Both the position numbers and the translations under genes were made by a program. From Arthrobacter globiformis (GTDB lineage: Bacteria > Actinomycetota > Actinomycetes > Actinomycetales > Micrococcaceae), in assembly GCF_003261175.1 (NCBI RefSeq), contig NZ_QLNP01000102.1, positions 26,503 through 90,502 of the forward strand: a stretch of DNA of 64,000 nt, written 5' to 3'. Below, one piece after another: positions 8,670-18,231 of the stretch. Positions within the stretch are counted from its first letter, which is position 1; the number at the start of each line of letters is the position of its first letter. Below the pieces are notes generated by a model. That model saw nothing but the letters and a program-made list of their open reading frames with translations. It made no database searches and was not told the DNA's origin.

Positions 8670-8691
8670 GTTATAAGTTATAACCTATAAC
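8670..8691. promoter_or_regulatory. Operator between gntR and aconitase
   Basis: A 22-base cluster of overlapping half-sites: GTTATAA, then the 8-base palindrome GTTATAAC, then CTATAAC. The outer arms GTTATA/TATAAC are inverted. AT-rich symmetric DNA in an otherwise GC-rich divergent promoter fits a GntR/FCD operator. Confidence 0.7.
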
Positions 8692-8720
8692 AGCCACCTG
8701 CTCCTTGAGAAAGCAGAACC

Positions 8721-11372
8721 ATGAGTATCGACCCTGCTCCCAGCTTTAGCCCCGGCATCAGGAGCCTCTCCGTCAACGGCGAAGTTCTGCAGTCAGTGGA
8801 CATCGAGGGTGCCTTCGGCTCCGGGTATTCCCGGCTGCCCGTGGTGCTGCGGCTGCTGGCGGAGAACGTGCAGCGGAACATGGCCGGCCAGGAGCGCGAG
8901 CAGGCAATGGATGCCTTGCGGAACTGGCTGGCCACGGGCACCAGCACGGCTGAAATCGAGTTCCTGCCCACCCGGGTGCTGATGCACGACACCACCAGCA
9001 CGCCAGCCTTGGTGGACATCGCGGCCATGAGGGATACGCTCGCCGAGTCCGGGGCCGACCCCATGGCCCTGAACCCGCTGCTGCGCGTGGACGTGTCCAT
9101 CGACCACTCGTTGGCGGTGGAGGAGTACGGGCGCGCCGACGCTGCCGCCCGGAACATCAAGCACGAGATCCGCCGGAACCGGGAGCGGTACCAGTTCCTG
9201 AAGTGGGCGTCCAAGGCTATGAACGGTGTGCACATCAACCCGCCGGGCACGGGCATCATGCACACGATCAACCTCGAGCAGCTGGCCACCGTGGTGACCA
9301 CCATCGAGCGGGACGGCGTCCGGTGGGCGGTGCCGGACATGATGGTGGGCACCGACAGCCACACCCCGATGATCAACGGCCTCGGTGTCCTGGGCTGGGG
9401 CGTCGGCGGGCTGGAAGCGCAGACGGTGATGTTCGGGATGCCTGCCACGCTGCGCATCCCCGACGTCGTCGGCGTGCGCCTGACCGGTGAACTGGCGGCG
9501 GGTACCCTGGCCACCGACCTCGCGCTGGCCGTCACCCAGCGGCTGCGCCAGGTGGGCGTAACGGGGGAGTTCGTCGAGTTCTTCGGCCCCGGAGTCTCGA
9601 CGCTGACCGTCGGTGAGCGCGCCGTCGTCGCCAACATGGCGCCTGAATACGGTGCCACCACCGGCTACTTCCCGATCGACGCGCACGTCCTCGATTACCT
9701 TGCGAGCACCGGCCGCAGCTCGGAACAGACGCGGCTGGTCGAGGCGTATGCCCGGCAGACGTGCCTGTGGTTCGACCCCGAAGCAACGCCGGTCTACACG
9801 AGAATCGTCGACGTCGACCTGTCCGCCGTCGTCATGCACGCCGCCGGCCCGCGGCGTCCCCAGGACCTCCTGCCCTACGGCGGCATCCGCAAGGCACTGG
9901 AAAAGGAGGCCGGCCCGGCCCGCGCCGGCGAGGCAACTGCTGCTGTAGGCGATGACGGCGGACTGCCGGACTTTCCAGTCGCTCTCGCCGCCATCACCAG
10001 CTGCACCAACACCTCGGACCCGCGCCTGCTCATCGCGGCCGGGCTGCTCGCCCGCAATGCCCGCCGCCGCGGCCTGACCGTGCCGGACTGGGTCAAGACC
10101 TCGCTGGCGCCGGGCTCACCAGCGGCGGCCAGCTACCTCAAGCGTGCCGGGCTCGCCGACCACCTGGCCTCCGTGGGGTTCGACATTGTCGGGTTCGGCT
10201 GCACCACCTGCATCGGCAACCCGGGCCCGCTGACGCCGGTGATCGCCAAGGCCCAGGCCGACGGCGTGAGAGAACCGGTGGCGATCCTGTCCGGCAACCG
10301 CAATTTCCCGGGCCGGGTCCACCCGGACGTGGAACTCAGCTTCATCATGTCGCCCCCGCTGGTGGTGGCCTTCGCGCTTGCCGGCGACGCCAAGCGGGAC
10401 CTCAGCGAGGAGCCCGTGCAGCACGCCGCCGACGGCGCTCCGGTCTACCTCAGGGACCTGTGGCCGTCGCGCGACGAGATCGACGACTTCGTGGCCAAAG
10501 CCAACGACCCCGCCGACTTCCGGCGGGACTTCGCCATCGCCAGCCGCGATCCCCAGTGGAAGCGGGTGGAAGCACCGGACGGGTCGCAGTACCCGTGGGA
10601 TGACGGGTCCACCATCCTCCGCCGCCCCCCGTTCGCAGCCATGTCAGAAGGCAGCCTCCTCGGGAAGTTCAGCGCGCATCCGCTCCTGGTGCTCGGCGAC
10701 GACATCACCACCGACCACATTTCACCGGCCAGTGCCATCCCGCCCGCCAGCGGCGTCGCAGACTTCCTGGTGGACAGGGGCGAGGACCGGGGTGACCTCA
10801 ACGTCTTCGCCTCCCGCCGTGGCAACTGGGAGGTCATGGTCCGCGGCGCCTTCCACAACAAATCCGTCCGGAACCTTTTGCAGCCCGACGCGCCGGTGGC
10901 ACACACCATCCACTCGCCGTCGAACGAAACCCTGCCCATCTGGGATGCCGCCCAACGGTACCGGGACGCCGGCGACTCCGTGGTCATGGTGGCCGGCGAG
11001 CGCTACGGCATGGGTTCGTCCCGGGACTGGGCCGCGAAGGCCCAGCGGCTGCTGGGTGTCCGCGCGGTCATCGCCGCCAGCTTTGAACGGATCCACCGCT
11101 CCAACCTCATTGGCATGGGCATCCTCCCGCTGGTCATGCCGGCGGACATGAGGGAGAAGCTCCTCAGCCTCGCACCGGGCGACACGATTGAGCTCGACGC
11201 CCCCGCGGAGCGCCTCCGTCCCCGCTCCGGGATCGCCGCGGCAATTGTCCGCGCGGACGGCACCAGGGAGCCGTTCACGGCCACCACCGCCGTGGAGACG
11301 GGGCTGGAATGCGAGCTCCTCGGCGTCGGCGGCGTCATCCCCATGATCCTGCGGCGGACCTTGGCGGCCTAA
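8721..11372 (+). CDS. Aconitase-family hydratase (aconitate hydratase, AcnA-like)
   Basis: An 883-residue [4Fe-4S] hydro-lyase that follows AcnA along its whole length. Cluster cysteines are in ITSCTNTS and GCTTCIGN. The active-site region SRRGNWEVMVRGAF, the swivel-domain motif GSSRDWAAKAQRLLG and SFERIHRSNLIGMG are present. It would interconvert citrate and isocitrate or a related tricarboxylate. Oddities: the motif after the first metal-site region reads DSHTPM where AcnA usually has DSHTTM, and it sits alone with its own GntR regulator rather than in a TCA context. It could be a second aconitase or act on a different acid such as 2-methylaconitate; sequence alone does not settle it. Confidence 0.88.
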   Translation: MSIDPAPSFSPGIRSLSVNGEVLQSVDIEGAFGSGYSRLPVVLRLLAENVQRNMAGQEREQAMDALRNWLATGTSTAEIEFLPTRVLMHDTTSTPALVDIAAMRDTLAESGADPMALNPLLRVDVSIDHSLAVEEYGRADAAARNIKHEIRRNRERYQFLKWASKAMNGVHINPPGTGIMHTINLEQLATVVTTIERDGVRWAVPDMMVGTDSHTPMINGLGVLGWGVGGLEAQTVMFGMPATLRIPDVVGVRLTGELAAGTLATDLALAVTQRLRQVGVTGEFVEFFGPGVSTLTVGERAVVANMAPEYGATTGYFPIDAHVLDYLASTGRSSEQTRLVEAYARQTCLWFDPEATPVYTRIVDVDLSAVVMHAAGPRRPQDLLPYGGIRKALEKEAGPARAGEATAAVGDDGGLPDFPVALAAITSCTNTSDPRLLIAAGLLARNARRRGLTVPDWVKTSLAPGSPAAASYLKRAGLADHLASVGFDIVGFGCTTCIGNPGPLTPVIAKAQADGVREPVAILSGNRNFPGRVHPDVELSFIMSPPLVVAFALAGDAKRDLSEEPVQHAADGAPVYLRDLWPSRDEIDDFVAKANDPADFRRDFAIASRDPQWKRVEAPDGSQYPWDDGSTILRRPPFAAMSEGSLLGKFSAHPLLVLGDDITTDHISPASAIPPASGVADFLVDRGEDRGDLNVFASRRGNWEVMVRGAFHNKSVRNLLQPDAPVAHTIHSPSNETLPIWDAAQRYRDAGDSVVMVAGERYGMGSSRDWAAKAQRLLGVRAVIAASFERIHRSNLIGMGILPLVMPADMREKLLSLAPGDTIELDAPAERLRPRSGIAAAIVRADGTREPFTATTAVETGLECELLGVGGVIPMILRRTLAA

Positions 11373-11385
11373 GCCCAAAAGCAAG

Positions 11386-11417
11386 AGGACGACGGCGGGT
11401 GGTCCCGCCGTCGTCCT
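11386..11417. terminator. Hairpin between convergent aconitase and biotin carboxylase genes
   Basis: Perfect 14-base arms AGGACGACGGCGGG / CCCGCCGTCGTCCT around the loop TGGT, followed by a short pyrimidine run. It lies 13 bases after the aconitase stop and 41 bases beyond the stop of the opposite gene, so it can serve both. Confidence 0.8.
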
Positions 11418-11458
11418 TCCTTTGCCTTCGCCGTTAAGCGGGCGAGGCGCGGAGCCGG

Positions 11459-13222
11459 TTAGCCGATGAGCGCCAGGACCGAGCCGGCGGTGACCACCTG
11501 GCCGGGGCCGGCGGCGACGCCGGAGACGACGCCTCCGCGGTGGGCGGGAACGCTGGTCTCCATCTTCATCGCCTCCAGCACCACCACGGGATCACCCGCT
11601 GCCACATCGGCACCCGGCTCCACGAGCCACTTCACCACGGTGCCGCTCATGGCGGCGCGGAGTTCGGCCGGGTCGGAGGTGCCAGACCCGCCGTCGGGAG
11701 AGCCAGCGGCCGAAGAGGTGGCCAGGCCGCCCGGAAGTGCCTGGCCCGACCGGGCCCAGCCGTCCAGCAGATCCGCCGGAAGCCCGACGGCAAGCCGTCG
11801 GCCGTCCACGTCCACCGTGATGGTGCGCCGCCGGCCTTCGGGAGCGGTGGGGCTGAAGTCGGGATCTGCCGGAATCTGGCCGGCGAAGTCCGTCTCAATC
11901 CAGCGGGTGTGGACGTCCAGGCCGGTCCCGGACGTGAAGTCCGCGGCCTCCACCACGGCGCGGTGGAACGGCAGAACGGTGGCCACACCGGTGATGCTGA
12001 TCTCGGCCAGCGCGCGGCGGGCACGCCGCAGCGCCTGCTGGCGGTCGGCTCCGGTGACGATCAGCTTCGCCAGCAGCGAGTCGAACTGCGGTGCCACGAA
12101 GGAGCCGGAGCGGACGCCGGTGTCCAGCCGGATGCCGGGGCCGGTGGGTGCGGTGAATTCGGTGACGGTGCCGGGGGAGGGCAGGAAGCCGCGCCCCACG
12201 TCCTCGGCGTTGATCCTGAATTCAAAGGCGTGGCCGAGGGGAGCCGGGTCGTCTGTATGGGACAGCCGTTCCCCGGCGGCGATCCGGAACTGCTCCTGGA
12301 CCAGGTCGATCCCGGTGGTTTCCTCGGTGATGGGGTGTTCCACCTGCAGCCGTGTGTTCACCTCGAGGAAGGCGACGGTGCCATCGGCGGCGACCAGGAA
12401 CTCCACCGTCCCCGCACCCGAGTAGCCGGCTTCCCGGCAAACTGCCTTGGCCGCGTCGTAAATCTGGGCCCGCTGCCCGTCGCTGAGGAACGGCGCCGGG
12501 GCCTCCTCCACCAGCTTCTGGTGGCGGCGCTGGAGGGAGCAATCCCGGGTTCCGACGACGATGACGTTGCCGTGAGTATCGGCCAGCACCTGCGCTTCCA
12601 CGTGCCGCGGCCGGTCCAGGTAGCGCTCGACGAAACATTCGCCGCGGCCGAACGCAGCCACCGCCTCTCGAACGGCGGAGTCGAAGGCCTCCTCGACCTC
12701 GTCCATGTTCCGGACCACCTTAAGGCCGCGGCCGCCGCCGCCGAAGGCTGCCTTGATGGCGATGGGGAGCCCGTGCTCCTCCGCGAAGGCGCGGGCCTCG
12801 GCGGCGGATTCCACCGGCCCGTCGCTGCCTGCCACGAGCGGGGCGCCGGCCCGGACCGCGATCTCCCGGGCCGTGATCTTGTTGCCGAGCTGGCGGATGG
12901 CCTCCGGCGACGGGCCGATCCACGCGAGTCCGGCGTCGAGCACCGCCTGCGCAAAATCCGCGTTCTCGGACAGGAAGCCGTACCCGGGGTGGACCGCGTC
13001 CGCCCCCGCAGCGGCTGCCGCGCCGAGGAGCTTCTCGATGTTCAGGTAGGTGTCCGCGGGGGAGTTGCCGCCGAGGCTGAAGGCCTCGTCCGCGGCGGCG
13101 ACGTGCATGGCGTCAGCGTCGATGTCCGCGTACACAGCCACGGAGGCCAGCTGTGCGTCGTCGCAGGCCCGGGCGATCCGGACGGCGATTTCGCCGCGGT
13201 TGGCAATGAGGACCTTGTGCAT
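11459..13222 (-). CDS. Biotin carboxylase with C-terminal biotinyl carrier domain
   Basis: A 587-residue AccC-type protein. Residues 1-450 are the biotin carboxylase: [20 protein letters not shown] at the N-terminus, glycine-rich ATP loop AAFGGGGRG (158-166), and [14 protein letters not shown]. Residues about 515-587 are a BCCP lipoyl-like domain with EAMKMET at 550-556, so Lys553 is the expected biotinylated residue. It carboxylates biotin with ATP and bicarbonate. The start overlaps the stop of the PxpB-PxpC gene (TGATG), so the partner carboxyltransferase is probably the AHS1-AHS2 fusion next door rather than an acetyl-CoA carboxyltransferase; that is inference. Confidence 0.93.
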   Translation of the reverse strand: MHKVLIANRGEIAVRIARACDDAQLASVAVYADIDADAMHVAAADEAFSLGGNSPADTYLNIEKLLGAAAAAGADAVHPGYGFLSENADFAQAVLDAGLAWIGPSPEAIRQLGNKITAREIAVRAGAPLVAGSDGPVESAAEARAFAEEHGLPIAIKAAFGGGGRGLKVVRNMDEVEEAFDSAVREAVAAFGRGECFVERYLDRPRHVEAQVLADTHGNVIVVGTRDCSLQRRHQKLVEEAPAPFLSDGQRAQIYDAAKAVCREAGYSGAGTVEFLVAADGTVAFLEVNTRLQVEHPITEETTGIDLVQEQFRIAAGERLSHTDDPAPLGHAFEFRINAEDVGRGFLPSPGTVTEFTAPTGPGIRLDTGVRSGSFVAPQFDSLLAKLIVTGADRQQALRRARRALAEISITGVATVLPFHRAVVEAADFTSGTGLDVHTRWIETDFAGQIPADPDFSPTAPEGRRRTITVDVDGRRLAVGLPADLLDGWARSGQALPGGLATSSAAGSPDGGSGTSDPAELRAAMSGTVVKWLVEPGADVAAGDPVVVLEAMKMETSVPAHRGGVVSGVAAGPGQVVTAGSVLALIG

Positions 13223-14997
13223 CAGTTGCTCGCTTTTCTTTGTGGAGTCTGTTCGGTGGCGATGCGGAAGCGGATGCTCCCGCCGATCGGGACCTGGGCG
13301 GCCAGGTCGAGCTGGTGGTCCACCACCACGCCGATCACCGGGTAGCCGCCCGTGATGGGATGGTCGGCCAGGAAGAGCACGGGCAGGCCTTCGGGCGGCA
13401 TCTGGATGGCCCCCGCCACTGTTCCTTCGCTGGGCAGTTCACCGGTGCGGCTGCGCTCCAGGGGTGTTCCCTGCAGCCTCATGCCCACGCGGTTGGACTC
13501 CGGCTTGACCGTCCAGTCCTGGGCGCAGAGGGAGTCGATCGCGGCCTGGTCGAACCAGTCAGCGCGCGGTCCGAGGATGATGTCCAGCACGGTGACGCCC
13601 TCGCCGGGGTAATCGGGTTGGATTTCGGGGCTGCCCACGACGCCGGATTCGGCGGCGCTGCCGGCTGGCAGCAGCTGGTTCGCTGCCAGCGGCTGGGGAC
13701 CGATTCCGGACATCGTGTCCGTGGAGCGGCTGCCCAGGACCGGCGGTGCGTCCACGCCGCCGCGGACAGCGACGTAGCTGCGGAAGCCGGCGTCGGGAAC
13801 ACCGATGGTGAGGATTTCGCCGTCGAGCAGGGCGAAGGGCGCGGCCGCCGGGACGGTGCGCTGCCGCTCGGGGACTGCCGGCTCAGCGCCGTCGGGGGAG
13901 GCCGACGGCGTCACAACGGTGAGTGCCGACGGCGCCCCCGCCACGGCCAGGACCTGGTCCCCAACGGCCTGGAGCCTCAGCCCGCCGGAGACGGTTTCGA
14001 TGGCGGCGGCCGACGGCGCGTTCCCGACAAGGCGGTTGGCCCGGCGGAGCGAGGCCCGGTCCAGCGCACCGGCGGCTGAGACGCCAAGGGCCGAATGCCC
14101 CTGCCGGCCTAGGTCCTGGATGAGGCTGTGGATCCCGGGTGACAGGACGCGGAGGCCGGAGGTGGTTTCAGGGACCGCCTGCTGGCTCCCTGTCTGTTGG
14201 CTGTCCGCTTCTGCTGCGCCTGACACTTCCGGTGCCAGCTGGATCACGTCGCGGACGGCACGGAACTGGACGCGGTGCCCGGGGCTGGCAAGCGCTGGTT
14301 CGGGGCGGTCGAGGTCCCACATCTTGGCTCCGGTCCGGCCAATAAGCTGCCAGCCACCCGGTGACTTGCGCGGGTAGACAGCCGAGTAGTTGCCGGCCAA
14401 CGCCACCGATCCCGCCGGGACCCCAGTGCGCGGGGAACTCCGGCGCGGAACTTCCAGGGCCTGGTTCTCGCCCACCATGTAGCCAAAGCCGGGCGCGAAA
14501 CCAGCGAAGGCAACGGTCCAGACCTGGCCGGTGTGGGCTGCGATCACGCCGTCGGCGCCGAGGCCGGTCAGCTGCCCCACCTCGGCGAGATCTTCGCCGT
14601 CGTACACGGTGTCGATGACCACCAAGCCGCCGGCCTGCTCCGCCGGTGCCATGAGGTCCAGCTCCAGGAGGGCCTGCCCGATCCGCCGTGCGGCTGCGGG
14701 GGATTCGGCCCTGACCATGACGGTCTCCGCGGCGGCCAAGACATCCTGTTGGCCCGGAAACGGGGCCTCAAGGAGGGCGGCCTGCAGGGCGAGGACATCC
14801 TGCGTTCCGGAGACCACGGCGAGGATCGTGCGTGTTCCCACCGGCCGCACCGCCCGCACCCGGCCCGGGCGGGCGACGCTCGAAGGCGGAGTGTTTGGGG
14901 GCAGAGTGTTTGGGATTGCCTCCGGCGCGGGCTGGCCTGACGCGGAGGGCACGTCAATGTTGGGGGTTGCCATCGGGTCCTGAATCCGTCGCTTCAT
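13222..14997 (-). CDS. pxpBC: 5-oxoprolinase subunits B and C fused (KipI-KipA / AHS1-AHS2)
   Basis: A 591-residue fusion. The first half is an AHS1/KipI domain ([21 protein letters not shown] in pieces, with '[23 protein letters not shown]'). The second half is an AHS2/KipA domain ('[32 protein letters not shown]', '[15 protein letters not shown]'). In E. coli and Bacillus these are separate proteins that work with PxpA in ATP-dependent 5-oxoproline cleavage. The same two domains form the carboxyltransferase of urea carboxylase. An alternative ATG at 14973 has AGGA before it. The gene is one base from pxpA and overlaps the biotin carboxylase start by one base. A Ser/Gln-rich linker joins the halves. 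Confidence 0.92.
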   Translation of the reverse strand: MKRRIQDPMATPNIDVPSASGQPAPEAIPNTLPPNTPPSSVARPGRVRAVRPVGTRTILAVVSGTQDVLALQAALLEAPFPGQQDVLAAAETVMVRAESPAAARRIGQALLELDLMAPAEQAGGLVVIDTVYDGEDLAEVGQLTGLGADGVIAAHTGQVWTVAFAGFAPGFGYMVGENQALEVPRRSSPRTGVPAGSVALAGNYSAVYPRKSPGGWQLIGRTGAKMWDLDRPEPALASPGHRVQFRAVRDVIQLAPEVSGAAEADSQQTGSQQAVPETTSGLRVLSPGIHSLIQDLGRQGHSALGVSAAGALDRASLRRANRLVGNAPSAAAIETVSGGLRLQAVGDQVLAVAGAPSALTVVTPSASPDGAEPAVPERQRTVPAAAPFALLDGEILTIGVPDAGFRSYVAVRGGVDAPPVLGSRSTDTMSGIGPQPLAANQLLPAGSAAESGVVGSPEIQPDYPGEGVTVLDIILGPRADWFDQAAIDSLCAQDWTVKPESNRVGMRLQGTPLERSRTGELPSEGTVAGAIQMPPEGLPVLFLADHPITGGYPVIGVVVDHQLDLAAQVPIGGSIRFRIATEQTPQRKASN

Positions 14998-14998
14998 G

Positions 14999-15757
14999 CT
15001 AAACGAAGGCCTTGATGGTGATGCCGGCGGCGTCGAGCGCCTTCTTCACGGCGACAGCCATGGCCACTGCGCCGGGGGAATCCCCGTGGACGCAGACCGA
15101 TTCCGCATTGATCGTCAGCCCGGAGCCGTCGATCGCCGTGATGGCCTCCCCGGTGGTCATCTGCAGGACCCGGGCGGCAACCGCCTCGGGGTCCTCCAGG
15201 ACGGAACCGGGCTGGGAGCGCGACGTCAGCGTGCCGTCCGGGTTGTAGGCACGGTCAGCGAACGCCTCGGAGACTGCGCGGAGCCCGGCTTCCTCCGCGA
15301 GCCGCAGCACCTCGGATCCGGGCAGGCCAAGGATAGGGAGGCCGGGATCCACCGACTTCACTGCGTCCACCACGGCGCGTGCCTGCGCCGTGTTGTGGAC
15401 TATCGCGTTGTACAGGCCGCCGTGCGGCTTGACGTAGCGGACCCGGGTGCCGGCCGTCGCGGCCAGTGCCTGCAGCGCGCCGATCTGGTACACCACGTCG
15501 TCGGCCAGTTCGCGCGGGTCGACGTCCATGTACCGGCGGCCGAATCCGGCCAGATCGCGGTAGCCGACATGCGCCCCGACCACCACGCCGGACTTGGCGG
15601 CGGCCTCGCAGGTTGCCCGGATGACGCTGGGGTCCCCGGCGTGGAATCCGCAGGCCACGTTGGCGCTGGACACGGAAGCCATCATGGCCGCATCGTCGCC
15701 CAGGCTCCATCGCCCGAAGGATTCACCGACGTCACTGTTCAAATCAATTGCGTGCAT
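14999..15757 (-). CDS. pxpA: 5-oxoprolinase subunit A (LamB/YcsF family)
   Basis: A 252-residue protein beginning [17 protein letters not shown], the family's diagnostic start; an ATG four codons upstream (15769) also has a purine-rich site before it. Other conserved parts are [35 protein letters not shown] and [12 protein letters not shown]. The family binds and hydrolyses 5-oxoproline (pyroglutamate) together with PxpB and PxpC, returning glutamate. First gene of the operon pxpA-pxpBC-biotin carboxylase, reading away from the GntR gene at 15862. Confidence 0.93.
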   Translation of the reverse strand: MHAIDLNSDVGESFGRWSLGDDAAMMASVSSANVACGFHAGDPSVIRATCEAAAKSGVVVGAHVGYRDLAGFGRRYMDVDPRELADDVVYQIGALQALAATAGTRVRYVKPHGGLYNAIVHNTAQARAVVDAVKSVDPGLPILGLPGSEVLRLAEEAGLRAVSEAFADRAYNPDGTLTSRSQPGSVLEDPEAVAARVLQMTTGEAITAIDGSGLTINAESVCVHGDSPGAVAMAVAVKKALDAAGITIKAFV

Positions 15758-15810
15758 TGTGACCCTCATCTCAACTCGTCCTTACACAAGGATGCACCCT
15801 CCCGCGAAAA

Positions 15811-15843
15811 TGTTCAACAATTCAACAATCCAATTGTGGTTGG
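15811..15843. promoter_or_regulatory. Putative GntR operator between pxpA and gntR
   Basis: The AT-rich stretch contains TGTTCAACAA (15811-15820), CAATCCAA (15826-15833) and the symmetric CCAATTGTGGTTGG (15830-15843). TGTTCAACAA and CAATCCAA also occur together before the transporter gene at 16680-16720, so they probably mark one regulator's sites. Confidence 0.6.
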
Positions 15844-15861
15844 TTCGTGTAAATTCGGTGT

Positions 15862-16536
15862 ATGGCCACAGTCAATCCGAGTTCAGGCGTATCCCGGTTG
15901 CGCGTCGCGGTGCCCGCGGTGGCCACCCGCGTTGCGAGTGAGCTGCGGCTCCAAATTGCCGAAGGTGCGCTTCTTCCCGGGGCGAAGCTGAAGGAAGAGG
16001 CACTCTCCGAGGAGCTCGGGGTTTCACGCAACACTGTGCGCGAGGCGTTTGCCGAGCTCGCCAGCGAGCGCCTGGTGGTCCGCCAGCCGAACCGCGGCGT
16101 CTTCGTCGCCAGCCTCGAGGTCAGTGACATCCATGACGTCTACGCCGTCCGGCGCGCCATCGAAGTCAGCGCCGTCCGCGGCGGCGGGAGTGCCGAAAGC
16201 ATCGCGGCCGTGCGCGCAGCCGTGGAGGAGGGGAAGCGCGCTGCCGCGGCCGGCGACAGCGAGGGGCTGGGCAGTGCGAACGCGCATTTCCACGGCGCCC
16301 TCGTGGCGATGGCCGGCAGTGAACGCCTGAATGTCATCATGTCGCAGGTGCTGGCTGAAATGCGGCTGTTCTTCCATAAGGCCTCCATAGACGGTGGCTT
16401 CTATCAGGACTACCTGGCTGACAACGACCAGATCTGCAGCGCCCTCGAAGCGGGGGACAATGACCTCGCGGCTGAGCGCCTCCTGTCTTACCTCGCCAGG
16501 TCCGAAGAGCATCAGGCCGCAGTCCACACGTCATAG
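15862..16536 (+). CDS. GntR-family regulator (FCD subgroup) of the pxp locus
   Basis: A 224-residue regulator. The winged helix occupies residues about 12-75 (ATRVASELRLQIAEG, LSEELGVSRNTVREAF, LVVRQPNRGVFVAS) and the FCD effector domain follows (VYAVRRAIEVSAVR, NAHFHGALVAMAG). It lies between the divergent pxp operon and the downstream transporter/hydro-lyase pair, all of which carry the same AT-rich motifs upstream. It is therefore the likely repressor of 5-oxoproline use. Confidence 0.9.
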   Translation: MATVNPSSGVSRLRVAVPAVATRVASELRLQIAEGALLPGAKLKEEALSEELGVSRNTVREAFAELASERLVVRQPNRGVFVASLEVSDIHDVYAVRRAIEVSAVRGGGSAESIAAVRAAVEEGKRAAAAGDSEGLGSANAHFHGALVAMAGSERLNVIMSQVLAEMRLFFHKASIDGGFYQDYLADNDQICSALEAGDNDLAAERLLSYLARSEEHQAAVHTS

Positions 16537-16561
16537 CTGATCCTCTCCGCAGCGCCCATAC

Positions 16562-16627
16562 AGCGCGAGCGGACACTTGTGGCCCCTGAGAAACGCTTCC
16601 CAGTGGCCACAAGTGTCCGTTCGCGCT
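16562..16627. repeat. 23-bp inverted-repeat element (REP/MITE-like)
   Basis: The left arm 16562-16584 and right arm 16605-16627 match at 22 of 23 bases, around a 20-base loop. The arm core is GCGGACACTTGTGGCC. It follows the GntR stop by 25 bases and can act as a terminator, but the long arms and loop are unlike the other terminators here. The outer 15 bases of the right arm (GTGTCCGTTCGCGCT) recur at 56081-56095. Confidence 0.75.
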
Positions 16628-16679
16628 TAACGGTGCAGCCCTTTGTGCCCCTTGACGGTGTGACGCAGGTCGCGTACAT

Positions 16680-16720
16680 TGTTCAACAAGTTCAGATTGT
16701 TCTACATTTCCACAATCCAA
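16680..16720. promoter_or_regulatory. Putative GntR operator before the MHS transporter
   Basis: TGTTCAACAA (16680-16689) and CCACAATCCAA (16710-16720) repeat elements seen in the pxpA-gntR intergenic region. They lie about 150-190 bases before the transporter start, in a 333-base stretch that otherwise holds only the inverted-repeat element. Confidence 0.55.
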
Positions 16721-16869
16721 CAGAACGCTCCGCATTCGGTGGCTCTCCCGGGGAAGCCGCCAACCAGCCTCAGTGCCCGCGCCTTGTCAACGTCGCAGGC
16801 CCGGGCGGGCTGTACACCAGCGCATCCGCAGCACGACGGATGGCATCCACACTCTTCATGGAGGAACAA

Positions 16870-18231
16870 ATGGCCAATCAATCCGCAATGGCCTCCGCAG
16901 GTTCGAGGCCCGCTGTCGGGCGCAAGGACATGTACAAAGCGTTCGCGGCCAGCCTCACCGGTACCGCGCTGGAGTTCTACGACTTCGCGGTCTACTCCGC
17001 CGCGGCCGCAATTGTTTTCCCGCTGATCTTCTTCCCGGCCTCGGACCCGGTGACGGGCACCCTGCTGGCGTTCTCGACCTACGCGGTGGGCTATATTTCC
17101 CGGCCCGTCGGCGGCATCATTTTCGGCCGGCTGGGCGACGAGATCGGCCGCAAGAAGATCCTGGTCATCACGCTGATGCTGATCGGCGTCGCCACCTTCC
17201 TCATCGGCCTGCTGCCTACCTATGGCAGCATCGGCATCCTGGCCCCGGCCATCCTCGTCTTCCTGCGGTTCGCGCAGGGCGTGGGCGTGGGCGGCGAGTG
17301 GGGCGGCGCTGTCCTGCTGTCCAGCGAATTCGGGGAACCCAGCAGGCGCGGCTTCTGGGCCTCCGCGGCGCAGATCGGCCCGCCCGCAGGCAACCTGCTG
17401 GCCAACGGCGCACTCGCCGTCCTCACGCTGGCCCTCTCCGAGGAGGCCTTCCTGGACTATGGCTGGCGCATAGCGTTCCTGATCTCGGCCGTGCTGGTGG
17501 CGTTCGGGCTGTGGATCCGCCTCAAGCTCGAGGACACCCCCATTTTCAAGGCCATGGAAGCCCGCGGCGACCAGCCCAAGGCCCCGATCAGGGAAGTCCT
17601 CACCACGCAGCGCCGTCCGCTCCTTGCTGCCATGCTCAGCCGCATCGGCCCGGACGTCACCTACGCATTGTGCACCGTCTTCACCCTGACGTACGGCATC
17701 CAGGAACTGGGCTTCGACCGTGGCCAGGTCCTCGTGGCGGTGCTGGTCGGTTCAGGCCTCCAGCTGTTCACGATGCCGCTTGCGGGTGCCATCTCCGACC
17801 GGATCAACCGGCGCCTTGTTTACGGCATCGCGGCAGTGGCTGCCGCTGTCTGGGCCTACCTGTTCTTCATCGTGCTTGAAGGCCGTTCCCCGGTGATGCT
17901 CGTGGTGGGAACCGTACTCGGCCTGCTCTGCCATTCCTTCATGTACGGCCCGCAGGCCGCGTTCGTCGTCGAGCAGTTCACGCCGCGGCTCCGCTCCACC
18001 GGAAGCTCGCTGGCCTACACCTTCGCGGGCATCATCGGCGGCGCCATCGCACCGTTCATGTTCACCCTGCTGCAGAGCACCTTCCACAGCTGGGTCCCGG
18101 TGGCCATCTACCTCAGCGTCGCCTGCCTGCTGACCATCGTGGGCCTGGCCATCGGCCGGGACTCCAATGTGGCGGAGGACGAGGAGTACCTGAACGGATC
18201 CACCGGAATAGTAGAGAGCGGCACACGATGA
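16870..18231 (+). CDS. MFS transporter, metabolite:H+ symporter (MHS) family
   Basis: A 453-residue, 12-helix transporter. I chose the ATG at 16870 because GGAGGAAC lies 5 bases before it. Family marks are '[20 protein letters not shown]' (helix 1), '[21 protein letters not shown]' (the MFS loop 2-3 motif) and '[19 protein letters not shown]'. MHS proteins import organic acids and betaines with protons. It overlaps the YcsI-like gene by ATGA, and its regulatory region shares motifs with the pxp operon, so 5-oxoproline or a related compound is a plausible substrate. Closely similar to the transporter at 20624-22003. Confidence 0.92.
   Translation: MANQSAMASAGSRPAVGRKDMYKAFAASLTGTALEFYDFAVYSAAAAIVFPLIFFPASDPVTGTLLAFSTYAVGYISRPVGGIIFGRLGDEIGRKKILVITLMLIGVATFLIGLLPTYGSIGILAPAILVFLRFAQGVGVGGEWGGAVLLSSEFGEPSRRGFWASAAQIGPPAGNLLANGALAVLTLALSEEAFLDYGWRIAFLISAVLVAFGLWIRLKLEDTPIFKAMEARGDQPKAPIREVLTTQRRPLLAAMLSRIGPDVTYALCTVFTLTYGIQELGFDRGQVLVAVLVGSGLQLFTMPLAGAISDRINRRLVYGIAAVAAAVWAYLFFIVLEGRSPVMLVVGTVLGLLCHSFMYGPQAAFVVEQFTPRLRSTGSSLAYTFAGIIGGAIAPFMFTLLQSTFHSWVPVAIYLSVACLLTIVGLAIGRDSNVAEDEEYLNGSTGIVESGTR

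Noticed and set aside
11540-13345. 600-codon plus-strand frame opposite the biotin carboxylase
   Set aside because: The opposite strand encodes a full, motif-perfect biotin carboxylase-BCCP. The plus-strand product is low-complexity.
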